Shown one piece after another: positions 9,435 to 16,636 of a stretch of DNA of 54,217 bases (the first letter of the stretch is position 1; the number at the start of each line of letters is the position of its first letter). Origin of the DNA: Nitrospirota bacterium (lineage in GTDB: Bacteria; Nitrospirota; Thermodesulfovibrionia; Thermodesulfovibrionales; UBA6898); assembly GCA_021783515.1 (NCBI GenBank), contig JAJXTV010000024.1, positions 1-54,217 of the forward strand, in the 5' to 3' direction. Made by a program: the position numbers and the translations under genes. The notes beneath the pieces were generated by a model. The model saw nothing but the letters and a program-made list of their open reading frames with translations, did no database searches and was not told the DNA's origin.

Positions 9435-10126
9435 CCGCCCCCCGCCCGCTTTCTCAGCACGAAGACGACGGTGGGAGAGAGGCAGTTGGGGACGAGCCGG
9501 AGAAAAGGAAAGGAATATTCGCTCTGATAGCTTTGGGGATGCCTGATGATCTCGCCCGTATACTCCCGGAGCGCAAAGCCGGCTTCCCCGATCAGCCCGA
9601 GCATCCTATGGTACCCTGCCGGAAAAAGCGCCTCGTCGGTTTTCCTTATCCGCCGGGAGAGGCGCTGGAAAAGGCGGTGAGGGAGGTAGTGGAGGAGCGG
9701 CAGCCGCGTAAAGCCTTCAATGGGGAAATAGCGGTTTGCCGAGGCGAAATAACAGACTCCGTCTTCCTTCAGGACCCGGTAGATCTCCTTAAGCTGCCCG
9801 GCCTGGTCTCCGGAACAAAAGAAGACATGATTATACAGCACGATGTCAAAACACCCGTCTTCGAAGGGCAGCTCCGCAGCATCCACCCTCCTGAACTTCA
9901 AAGAGCCGCTTTCCGGCACCCGCATCTGCCGGATCACGTCCGCGGCGACGACCTCGTTGGCGCGCGAAAAATATTCCGCGATATGCCCGCTGCCGCATCC
10001 CAGGTCCAGGATCCTCCTGTCCCGAATACCCTCTGAGGCGAGGGCGTCGCAGAGTACCGCTTCGATCTTCCTCGCCTTCACCGTCCGGTTGTCGGAGACG
10101 GCAAAATAGCGCATGCGGTCAGACAT
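9431..10126 (-). CDS. Class I SAM-dependent methyltransferase
   Basis: A 231-residue cytosolic enzyme with a Rossmann-type SAM fold. Motif I is ILDLGCGSGHIAEYF near residue 38. The acidic residue at the end of strand 2 is in VVAADVI, and motif IV/post I is FDIVLYNHVFF. The C-terminal half is basic and carries the acceptor-binding part. The ATG at 10126 is preferred; the frame is open further upstream, but that region overlaps the preceding gene's coding end and lacks a convincing site. It follows a second methyltransferase by seven bases, so the two may act on the same glycan. The substrate cannot be told from sequence. Confidence 0.75.
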   Translation of the reverse strand: MSDRMRYFAVSDNRTVKARKIEAVLCDALASEGIRDRRILDLGCGSGHIAEYFSRANEVVAADVIRQMRVPESGSLKFRRVDAAELPFEDGCFDIVLYNHVFFCSGDQAGQLKEIYRVLKEDGVCYFASANRYFPIEGFTRLPLLHYLPHRLFQRLSRRIRKTDEALFPAGYHRMLGLIGEAGFALREYTGEIIRHPQSYQSEYSFPFLRLVPNCLSPTVVFVLRKRAGGG

Positions 10127-10133
10127 TTCCCAC

Positions 10134-10892
10134 TTAGCCACCGACCGGGGGGCCGGTCTTTTCCGCGACCAGGAAATAGCCGAGCGGATATTTTCTGCCA
10201 GTCTTTTCGGAGAGCCTCCTTCCGGGTGCCGTCCCGACAAACGCGGAAGCCAGCCGCTGGATCATGACCGCCAGCCCCCTGCCGATCAGGGGAAGAAACT
10301 GCAGGTGTTTCGCGAGGATATCCGCAACGATTTCAGGGGTCCCCCCGACCGGCCGAAGCAGAAGGACCTCGAATGAGGCCCGCCCGGCGAAACGCCTCAG
10401 GGAATATTCGGTATACCGGTAATAATCGTGGGGCTCCTCGTGAAGCGGATAGCAAAAAGGGACGTTAAGGAGGACCCGTCCGCCCGGCGCCAGGACCCGG
10501 TGCATCTCCCGCCAGAGTATTTCCGGCTCCGGAATATGCTCGAGCACGTCCGAGAGGATGAGCGTATCGAATTCCCCGTCCCCAAAAGGGAGCCTTTTCG
10601 TCAGATCGCACTCGTAATCCAGATATTCATTCCCGTGGCGCGTCTCCGTCCAGTCGACACAGACGTTGTCGCTCACATAGTCCCTGTACGCCTCAAATAA
10701 CGGCGCCTTTCCGCATCCCAGGTCGAGCAGTCTCCCCCGGGCGTATTTCGGGAGGTTGGCGCCGTACAGGGAGGCGATCAGGTCAGCCGCGAGCCTGGAT
10801 CCTGCATGAACTTCCGCAAGGTCCCCCGACGCGCGAAGCTTCCCTTTCCGGTAGACATATTTGCTCGGCTTCCATGTCTCCCTGTTCTTCAT
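10134..10892 (-). CDS. Class I SAM-dependent methyltransferase
   Basis: A 252-residue enzyme. Motif I is LLDLGCGKAPLFEAYRD near residue 55, followed by VCVDWTET and then FDTLILSDVLEHIPEP, the typical DVLEH block of small-molecule methyltransferases. The segment NVPFCYPLHEEPHDYYRYT resembles methyltransferases found in O-antigen and capsule clusters. It lies between the FdtA-like gene (60-bp gap) and another methyltransferase (7-bp gap). A sugar or lipid-linked glycan is the likely substrate, which is inference from the neighbours. Confidence 0.8.
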   Translation of the reverse strand: MKNRETWKPSKYVYRKGKLRASGDLAEVHAGSRLAADLIASLYGANLPKYARGRLLDLGCGKAPLFEAYRDYVSDNVCVDWTETRHGNEYLDYECDLTKRLPFGDGEFDTLILSDVLEHIPEPEILWREMHRVLAPGGRVLLNVPFCYPLHEEPHDYYRYTEYSLRRFAGRASFEVLLLRPVGGTPEIVADILAKHLQFLPLIGRGLAVMIQRLASAFVGTAPGRRLSEKTGRKYPLGYFLVAEKTGPPVGG

Positions 10893-10952
10893 CGGCTCAG
10901 CCCCTCGTCCACGGGTTCGCGGAAATTACTGCCCGCAGGAGATCGCCGTGGA

Positions 10953-11318
10953 TCATTCGTAATTCTCGTATATATAGTCATCGGGGTCGAAATATTCCGA
11001 GGCCAGGACCATGAGGATAGAATCGGGCGTAAAATCGTGCATCTGGTGCCAGTCCCCCGGCTCCAGCAGGAGACATTTTGAGGGAGCATCGAGTACAAAC
11101 GTTTCCCTGCGCGATCCATCGTTGTTCGAGATCATGCATCTGCCCTTGAGCGAGATCGCGGCCTGTCGCGTCCGGTGATGCCGGTGTCCGCCCCGCACCG
11201 AGCTGTCAACTCCGTAAATATAGAAGATGCGCTTGATCTCGAAGGGCAGCACCTTTTCGATCACCGTAAGGTTGCCCCGCTCGTCGGTGAACGTCCTGAG
11301 ATTAATAAGCCTCGCCAT
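10953..11318 (-). CDS. FdtA/WxcM-like cupin (nucleotide-sugar 3,4-ketoisomerase family)
   Basis: A 121-residue single-domain cupin. The family fingerprint is visible: DERGNLTVIE near the start, then RGGHRHHRTRQ with the catalytic His of FdtA/QdtA, then EPGDWHQMHDF. Known members isomerise dTDP-4-keto-6-deoxyglucose to a 3-keto sugar on the way to 3-amino sugars, while other WxcM-like cupins have different or unknown roles. The ATG at 11318 is used; the upstream GTG at 11351 would lie deeper inside the GT4 gene. It overlaps the GT4 gene by 17 bp. No RmlA, RmlB or matching aminotransferase is beside it, so the substrate must come from elsewhere. Confidence 0.75.
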   Translation of the reverse strand: MARLINLRTFTDERGNLTVIEKVLPFEIKRIFYIYGVDSSVRGGHRHHRTRQAAISLKGRCMISNNDGSRRETFVLDAPSKCLLLEPGDWHQMHDFTPDSILMVLASEYFDPDDYIYENYE

Positions 11319-12561
11319 CCGCCTGCCGCCCGTCCCTCCGCCCGGAGTCACGATACCTCGCCAGGCAATATTGTGCGATCGAGTCCCAGTTGAAACGTTC
11401 CCGTATCATCCGCAGAGAATTCTCGCCCATCCGCGTCCGCATCGCCGGGTCCGCGGCGAGTCTGCCGACGCAGTCTGCCAGCTGCCGGGCATTATGCTCT
11501 TCATGCAGCCACCCGTTCTCCCCGTCGAAGACCACCAGGTCGTTGCCGCCGACCGGAGTGGCCACAATCGGCCTGCCGCAGGCCATCGCCTCGGGGACGA
11601 CGACATTCAGCCCGTCCGACGGCAGTCTGCACGAAGGCATCAGGAAGATATCACAGGCCGAATAATACCCTGCAAGTTCGCGGGGGAGGATTTCGCCGAC
11701 AAAACGGACGTAGCGCCCCGTGCCGTCCCGCCGCAGGATCTCATCGTATTCGGCCCTCATCGGCCCGTCTCCCACCACCACCATCGTAACATTGTTCATC
11801 TTCTCCGTGATCAGTTTGAGGGACTCAAAGGCGGTCGAAAAGCCCTTCTTCGGCACAAACCTGCCGATCATAAGCAGGACAAGGCCGTCCCCCGGGATCC
11901 CCAGTTCGCCCCTTACACGCCTCCTCGCCTCTTCGGAGAAACATATCTTCTTCTCGTCCACCCCGTAAATAACAAAATCAACCCTGCCTTTCTCAAGACC
12001 CAGTCCTTCAAGGTCCTCTCTGAGGTCGGCGCTGTTGCAGGAAAGGTAATCCGATTTGGCGATTATCTTAAGAAATAGCCGGCCGAGAAGGCCCATCCGC
12101 TTTATAACAGTCACATCAGATCCGGGGAAGGAAGTCAGGATAGCGGCGCGGGAAAAAGCCAGATATCTGCCGAAGACAGCAATAAGCGTATTCGGGACAG
12201 CCCAGTGGGCCTGTATTATGTCGAATTTTTCTTTTCTCAGCAGGGCCGCAAAGCGTATTGTGCCGACCAGGAGAAGAAACGGCATAAGGAAAAGGTCCTG
12301 AAGATTGACATGGAGGTCCGATTTCATAGAATGTCCGTAGCCAATCGTGTGCAGCCGCCCGAAAGGCACATATTTGTAGTTGACGATCTTGATGCCGTAC
12401 TCATCCTTCATCGGGCGGTTAAACTTGACGGTATAGGGGACGAAGACCGTAACGTCGGCCCCGTTTCGCGCATAAGCCCTTGCAAGCGACTCTATGAAGT
12501 TCGACCGCCAGTCTTCCCCAAAACGGGGATAAGAGTGCGTAATTATGCAAAGTTTCACCAT
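11302..12561 (-). CDS. GT4 family glycosyltransferase (GT-B fold)
   Basis: A 419-residue cytoplasmic enzyme. It has the N-terminal Rossmann half (ITHSYPRFGEDWRS, FVPYTVKF) and the C-terminal donor-binding half (LMIGRFVPKKGF near residue 235, VVVGDGPMR). The EX7E region reads LPSDGLNVVVPEAMACGRPIVAT, a standard GT4 signature. GT4 enzymes transfer a sugar with retention of configuration from a nucleotide donor to a growing glycan. It is the first gene of a minus-strand run leading to the cupin, two methyltransferases and the flippase-like protein. A TATAAT box ends 13 bases before its ATG with no Shine-Dalgarno sequence. Confidence 0.85.
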   Translation of the reverse strand: MVKLCIITHSYPRFGEDWRSNFIESLARAYARNGADVTVFVPYTVKFNRPMKDEYGIKIVNYKYVPFGRLHTIGYGHSMKSDLHVNLQDLFLMPFLLLVGTIRFAALLRKEKFDIIQAHWAVPNTLIAVFGRYLAFSRAAILTSFPGSDVTVIKRMGLLGRLFLKIIAKSDYLSCNSADLREDLEGLGLEKGRVDFVIYGVDEKKICFSEEARRRVRGELGIPGDGLVLLMIGRFVPKKGFSTAFESLKLITEKMNNVTMVVVGDGPMRAEYDEILRRDGTGRYVRFVGEILPRELAGYYSACDIFLMPSCRLPSDGLNVVVPEAMACGRPIVATPVGGNDLVVFDGENGWLHEEHNARQLADCVGRLAADPAMRTRMGENSLRMIRERFNWDSIAQYCLARYRDSGRRDGRQADGEAY

Positions 12562-12574
12562 ATTCGGCTTTTGT

Positions 12575-12580
12575 ATTATA
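12575..12580 (-). promoter_or_regulatory. TATAAT -10 box upstream of the GT4 gene
   Basis: Perfect TATAAT on the minus strand, 13 bases before the ATG at 12561. This implies a leader of only about five to seven bases without a ribosome-binding site. It shares the divergent 216-bp intergenic region with the plus-strand promoter at 12757. Confidence 0.45.
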
Positions 12581-12756
12581 GCTTATTGCATGTCTCCTGC
12601 AGCAAAAGGCTGAAATAGGGGTGAAACAGGGCCTGCGAGTGCCCCCCGAAGCCGTCAGAAAAAGGGTCCGACGGAGAATGCGGCGGCAAACTCACATAAT
12701 GGCGGCGGCTTGGTGTTTTCTTGCGATTTTTTCCCCTGACGAAGGGCCTTTTGCGT

Positions 12757-12762
12757 TATAAT
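12757..12762 (+). promoter_or_regulatory. TATAAT -10 box for the plus-strand sugar operon
   Basis: Perfect TATAAT, 15 bases before the ATG at 12778, again with almost no leader. The best -35 candidate (CTGACG at 12736-12741, spacer 15) is poor. Confidence 0.45.
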
Positions 12763-12777
12763 AAATGTCACAATTTT

Positions 12778-13491
12778 ATGGAGACGATTATCCTTGCGGG
12801 CGGTTTGGGTACGCGGCTTAAGAGCCTGGTAAATGACATCCCCAAACCAATGGCTGACATTCATGGCAGACCCTTTCTTTCCTGCGTAATGGACTTCCTT
12901 TCCGGACAGGGCATCAGCCGCGTGCTGCTTTCGGTCGGATACAAACATGAACTCATCGAACGCTATTTCGGGCCCCTGCATGGTCGCTTAAAGATCGAGT
13001 ATGTTGTAGAGCACGAGCCTTTGGGAACCGGAGGGGCCATCCTTGAATCACTCCGGTCGTGTCATGAAGACGATGTTGTCGTGTTGAACGGGGACACGCT
13101 CTTTACAGTCGATCTTCCCAAGATGATGGAATTCCACCGTCTGAAGAGGGCCGACATTACGGTCGCACTGAAGGCCCTCGTCCGGACGGGACGGTACGGC
13201 GCCGTGCATGCGGATCAAAACGGCAGGATAACCGGGTTTCATGAAAAGGCCGATGAGGGTACGGATTACATTAACGGCGGCGTGTATATACTGAGGCGCG
13301 GGATTGAAAACCTCCTTCGGCGCGCGGGCAGGAGCTTCTCCTTTGAAAGCGATTTCCTGGAAAGAAACGTCAGGCGGATATCCGCCTATGCGTTCGTCAG
13401 TGACGCCTTCTTTATCGACATCGGCATCCCTTCGGATTATATAAGGGCGCGGGAAGTGCTGAGCCGCGCGGTGAAGGGCGTGGTGCCCTAA
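12778..13491 (+). CDS. HddC-like nucleotidyltransferase (sugar-1-phosphate guanylyltransferase)
   Basis: A 237-residue NTP_transferase (Rossmann-like) enzyme. It opens with IILAGGLGTRLKSLVNDIPKPM, the nucleotide-binding GGxGTR and the KP pair typical of HddC, which makes GDP-D-glycero-alpha-D-manno-heptose. LGTGGAI, VLNGDTLF (metal-binding Asp) and YINGGVYI follow. The start at 12778 gives the family's normal N-terminus; the frame upstream is non-homologous. It is first in the sugar operon. An HddA-like kinase two genes on supports a GDP-heptose assignment, but GmhA and GmhB partners are not in the window. A mannose-1-phosphate guanylyltransferase role is the alternative. Confidence 0.7.
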   Translation: METIILAGGLGTRLKSLVNDIPKPMADIHGRPFLSCVMDFLSGQGISRVLLSVGYKHELIERYFGPLHGRLKIEYVVEHEPLGTGGAILESLRSCHEDDVVVLNGDTLFTVDLPKMMEFHRLKRADITVALKALVRTGRYGAVHADQNGRITGFHEKADEGTDYINGGVYILRRGIENLLRRAGRSFSFESDFLERNVRRISAYAFVSDAFFIDIGIPSDYIRAREVLSRAVKGVVP

Positions 13492-14426
13492 TGCTGCTAT
13501 CGGTAGTTTTTTCCTTCCGAAACGAGGAACAGGGCCTGGATGAGCTGATCAAAAGGGTGAAGGCAGCCATTGAGCCGGCAGGCATGGATTTCGAGATGAT
13601 TTTTGTAAATGACGATTCCACAGACCGTTCGCTTGAAATCTTAGAGAAGAACCGGGAATCAGACAAAAGGATAAAGATAATCACTATGTCGAGGCGCTTC
13701 GGCATACACCCCTGTGTGATTGCCGGCCTCAGGCATGCCCAGGGAGACGCAATAGTGTATATGGATGCCGATCTGCAGGATCCTCCCGAAGTGATACCTC
13801 AACTGATCGAAAAATGGACAGCGGGCGCCGATGTCGTAAATACCGTCAGGACCGAACGATTGGGCGAAAATGCCTTCAAGATGTGGCTGACGAGGAGGGC
13901 CTATCAGATCATCAATCGCATCTCCGACATAAGCCTTCCCCAGAACATGGGCGACTTTAAGCTGCTTTCACGGCGGGTGGTCGAGGAATTGCTCCTGCTT
14001 CAGGAAAACGATCCGTTTATGCGGGGGCTTGTCAGGTGGGTGGGCTTCAGGCAGGAAAGCGTCTATTACGTGCGCGATGCCCGGTTTGCGGGCAAGACGC
14101 ATTTTTCACTCTTCGGCAGCGGCCCTGCAAAGGAGTTTATCAGGGGAGTTACGTCGTTTTCAGCCGTTCCGCTCTACTTCACGCTAATAATGGGCATCTT
14201 CGTATCTCTGATGTCCTTTCTCATGATTGCCTACGTCCTTACGGTATGGTCCTTGGGGTTGGCAGTACCCGGTTGGGCCGGCGTGATGTGCACGGTGCTT
14301 TTCCTGAGCGGAATGCTCCTTCTTTCAAACGGATTCTCAGGGATCTATATCGGCAGGATCTACGAGCAAGTCAAGAACAGGCCGCTGTACATCATAAAAA
14401 ACAAGAGGGGATTTGATGAGAATTAG
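13491..14426 (+). CDS. GT2 glycosyltransferase of the GtrB/ArnC type (polyprenyl-phosphate sugar synthase)
   Basis: A 311-residue membrane enzyme. The catalytic GT-A domain shows FSFRNEEQGLDEL, VNDDSTDRS and YMDADLQDPPEVI (DxD), followed by QNMGDFKLLSR. Two C-terminal membrane helices lie at about 230-260 and 268-290, the GtrB/ArnC layout. It should load a sugar onto undecaprenyl phosphate for later use by a GT-C enzyme in the periplasm. Its ATG overlaps the preceding stop by one base (TAATG), so it is translationally coupled to the HddC-like gene. The donor may therefore be the GDP-sugar made by that enzyme (inference). Confidence 0.85.
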   Translation: MLLSVVFSFRNEEQGLDELIKRVKAAIEPAGMDFEMIFVNDDSTDRSLEILEKNRESDKRIKIITMSRRFGIHPCVIAGLRHAQGDAIVYMDADLQDPPEVIPQLIEKWTAGADVVNTVRTERLGENAFKMWLTRRAYQIINRISDISLPQNMGDFKLLSRRVVEELLLLQENDPFMRGLVRWVGFRQESVYYVRDARFAGKTHFSLFGSGPAKEFIRGVTSFSAVPLYFTLIMGIFVSLMSFLMIAYVLTVWSLGLAVPGWAGVMCTVLFLSGMLLLSNGFSGIYIGRIYEQVKNRPLYIIKNKRGFDEN

Positions 14427-14462
14427 GTTTTCTATGCTTTTTCATACATCCGGAGCTGTGCG

Positions 14463-15473
14463 GTGATCATATCGCGTACACCACACAGGATATCTTTTTT
14501 CGGCGGAGGGACAGACTATCCTTCGTGGTACCTTGAACACGGAGGCAAGGTACTTGGGGTCGCTATTGATAAATATTGTTATATAAGCTGCAGAATACTC
14601 CCGCCTTTTTTCGAACATAAGCACAGGGTCCTCTATTCAAAAATCGAGATGGTCCGCGATTTCGACGAGATTCAGCATCCCTCGGTCCGCGAAACGCTTA
14701 AATATCTTAATGTCAGGCACGGTGTGGAAATCCACCATGACGGCGACATCCCGGCCAAGTCCGGAATGGGGTCAAGCTCGGCCTTCACCGTAGGGCTGCT
14801 CAAGGTCCTCTACGCCCTGGATGGGAAGATCATCGACAAGGAGAGTCTCTATCGCGAGGCTATCCACTTAGAGCAGCATATCATAAGGGAAAACGTGGGG
14901 TCACAGGATCAGGTGTGGGCTGCCTGCGGAGGTCTTAACACGATAGAATTCCTGCAAAACGGCCAGATCGTAATCGACCCTATCATCATGAGCGAAAAGA
15001 ACCTCAGAAGATTCGAAGAAAGCTTTATGCTCGTCTTTACAGGGATATCCCGAAATGCCTCCGAGATCGCGCATGAGCAGATCCTGAACCTCCCTAAGAA
15101 GAAGGCTGAACTGAGCACGATGAGGGCATTGGTGGACGAGGCGGAAAAAATCCTGGTTTCAGGCACCGGCGATTTCGGCGACTTCGGGAGGCTGCTGAAT
15201 GAGACATGGAAATTAAAAAGGACCCTCTCAAGCCAGATCAGTAACAGCGAGATCGATACTATTTACGAGACAGGCATCAGAAACGGTGCGGTGGGCGGAA
15301 AACTGCTTGGGGCAGGCGGCGGCGGCTTTATGGTCTTTTATGTGGAGCCCGAGAACCAGTCGCGCGTGATACAGGCCTTAGACCGCTACATCCTCATTCC
15401 CTTCCAGTTCGACTTCAGCGGCTCCGAGATAATCGTCTACAATCCCTCTTATACGAGCAGAAAGGGCAGATGA
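14463..15473 (+). CDS. GHMP kinase, HddA-like (heptose-7-phosphate 1-kinase type)
   Basis: A 336-residue cytosolic kinase. It opens IISRTPHRISFFGGGTDYPSW, the start shared by HddA and related sugar kinases. The GHMP ATP-binding loop is PAKSGMGSSSAF near residue 99, and the C-terminal glycine motif is KLLGAGGGGFMVF near residue 279. HddA adds the C1 phosphate to D-glycero-D-manno-heptose 7-phosphate before HddC acts. The start is GTG with GGAG eight bases upstream. The kinase and nucleotidyltransferase together argue for a nucleotide sugar made locally. The substrate could also be another C1-phosphorylated sugar such as fucose or mannose. Confidence 0.75.
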   Translation: MIISRTPHRISFFGGGTDYPSWYLEHGGKVLGVAIDKYCYISCRILPPFFEHKHRVLYSKIEMVRDFDEIQHPSVRETLKYLNVRHGVEIHHDGDIPAKSGMGSSSAFTVGLLKVLYALDGKIIDKESLYREAIHLEQHIIRENVGSQDQVWAACGGLNTIEFLQNGQIVIDPIIMSEKNLRRFEESFMLVFTGISRNASEIAHEQILNLPKKKAELSTMRALVDEAEKILVSGTGDFGDFGRLLNETWKLKRTLSSQISNSEIDTIYETGIRNGAVGGKLLGAGGGGFMVFYVEPENQSRVIQALDRYILIPFQFDFSGSEIIVYNPSYTSRKGR

Positions 15474-15474
15474 C

Positions 15475-16635
15475 ATGCGGTTTGAATTGACAGGCTCAAC
15501 GTGGGGAGAAGAAGAAAAACAGGCAATCTTCGACGTCGTCAAGAGCAACAGGTTCACCATGGGCCCCCGTGTCCAGGAATTCGAGGAGAAGTTCGCCGCG
15601 CATTTCGGCATGAGGTATGCCGTCATGGCTAATTCGGGCTCGTCAGCCAACCTGATAGCGGTAGCGTCACTCTTTTACCGGAAGGATAATCCGCTCAAGC
15701 GGGGCGACGAGGTGATCGTGCCCTGCATCTCGTGGGCGACCACATACCATCCGCTCCACCAGTACGGCCTGAAACTCAAGTTCGTGGATGTTGACCTCAA
15801 GACGCTCACCATCGATGTAGCTGAGCTGAAGAAGGCGATCACCGGGAAGACCAGGATGGTCGTTGCAGTCAGCGTCCTGGGCAATCCCTGCCGGTTCGAC
15901 GAGATCACCGGACTCTGTGCCGAAAACAATATCATCCTCTTTGAAGACAACTGTGAGTCCATGGGGGCAAGGTTCGACGGAAGATACACCGGCACCTTCG
16001 GGTTCGTAAACACCTTCAGCACCTTTTTTTCCCACCATATCTCGACCATGGAAGGCGGCCTCGCCCTCACAAACGACAAGGAGATGTATAACCTCCTGAA
16101 GTCAATAAGGAACCATGGGTGGACCAGGGGGCAGGATGAAGACAGCCCGGTCTTCGAGAAAAGGGACGACGACTTTTACGAGGCCTACCGGTTCATACTG
16201 CCCGGATACAATGTGCGGCCCAGCGAGATTCACGGAGCAATCGGGAGCAGGCAACTCGACAAGCTGGATGGTTTTCTCAAGGTGAGAAGAAAGAACGCCG
16301 AGCACTTTGTCGGCCTTTTTGGAAATGACAAGCGCTTCATCATCCAGAGTGAGACAGGCGAAAGCTCCTGGTTCTGCTTCACCATGATCGTTAATCCCGA
16401 ATGGACGGCCGATCGGAAGCGGGTCCTGCAGACACTGCGGCAGGCAGGCATCGAGTACCGCATCATCACCGGCGGCAACATCCTCAGGCATGACGTGATC
16501 AGGTATTATAACCATGAAGTGACCAAATCGACGAACGCGGACATCGCGCATTACAACGGCTTTTTCGTCGGCAATTTTTCCGAGGACATCAGGGACAAAA
16601 TAGATTACCTGCATGAGACGCTTGCAACCCTCTGA
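15475..16635 (+). CDS. DegT/DnrJ/EryC1/StrS-fold PLP enzyme with His in place of the catalytic Lys (ColD-type 3-dehydratase)
   Basis: A 386-residue enzyme of the sugar aminotransferase fold (ANSGSSANL, then VVAVSVLGNPCRFDEI, then FEDNCESMGA). Where aminotransferases have the Schiff-base Lys, it reads FFSHHISTMEGG (His187-His188). Replacement by His is the hallmark of the 3-dehydratases ColD and RfbH/E1, which remove the C3 hydroxyl of a 4-keto sugar. The segment NHGWTRGQDEDSP onward lacks the Cys cluster that holds the iron-sulfur centre in RfbH/E1. It is therefore likely the ColD type, which acts on GDP-4-keto sugars with glutamate. It starts one base after the kinase stop. With GDP-sugar genes upstream, a 3-deoxy product is expected (inference). 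Confidence 0.75.
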   Translation: MRFELTGSTWGEEEKQAIFDVVKSNRFTMGPRVQEFEEKFAAHFGMRYAVMANSGSSANLIAVASLFYRKDNPLKRGDEVIVPCISWATTYHPLHQYGLKLKFVDVDLKTLTIDVAELKKAITGKTRMVVAVSVLGNPCRFDEITGLCAENNIILFEDNCESMGARFDGRYTGTFGFVNTFSTFFSHHISTMEGGLALTNDKEMYNLLKSIRNHGWTRGQDEDSPVFEKRDDDFYEAYRFILPGYNVRPSEIHGAIGSRQLDKLDGFLKVRRKNAEHFVGLFGNDKRFIIQSETGESSWFCFTMIVNPEWTADRKRVLQTLRQAGIEYRIITGGNILRHDVIRYYNHEVTKSTNADIAHYNGFFVGNFSEDIRDKIDYLHETLATL

Positions 16636-16636
16636 C

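Noticed and set aside
12711-12727. Possible sigma-54 promoter (GG and GC elements) before the sugar operon
   Set aside because: The spacing between GG and GC is one base short of the required distance and the flanking consensus is poor.
15475-16635. Annotation as an ordinary sugar aminotransferase
   Set aside because: The Schiff-base Lys is replaced by His, which is incompatible with a standard aminotransferase.
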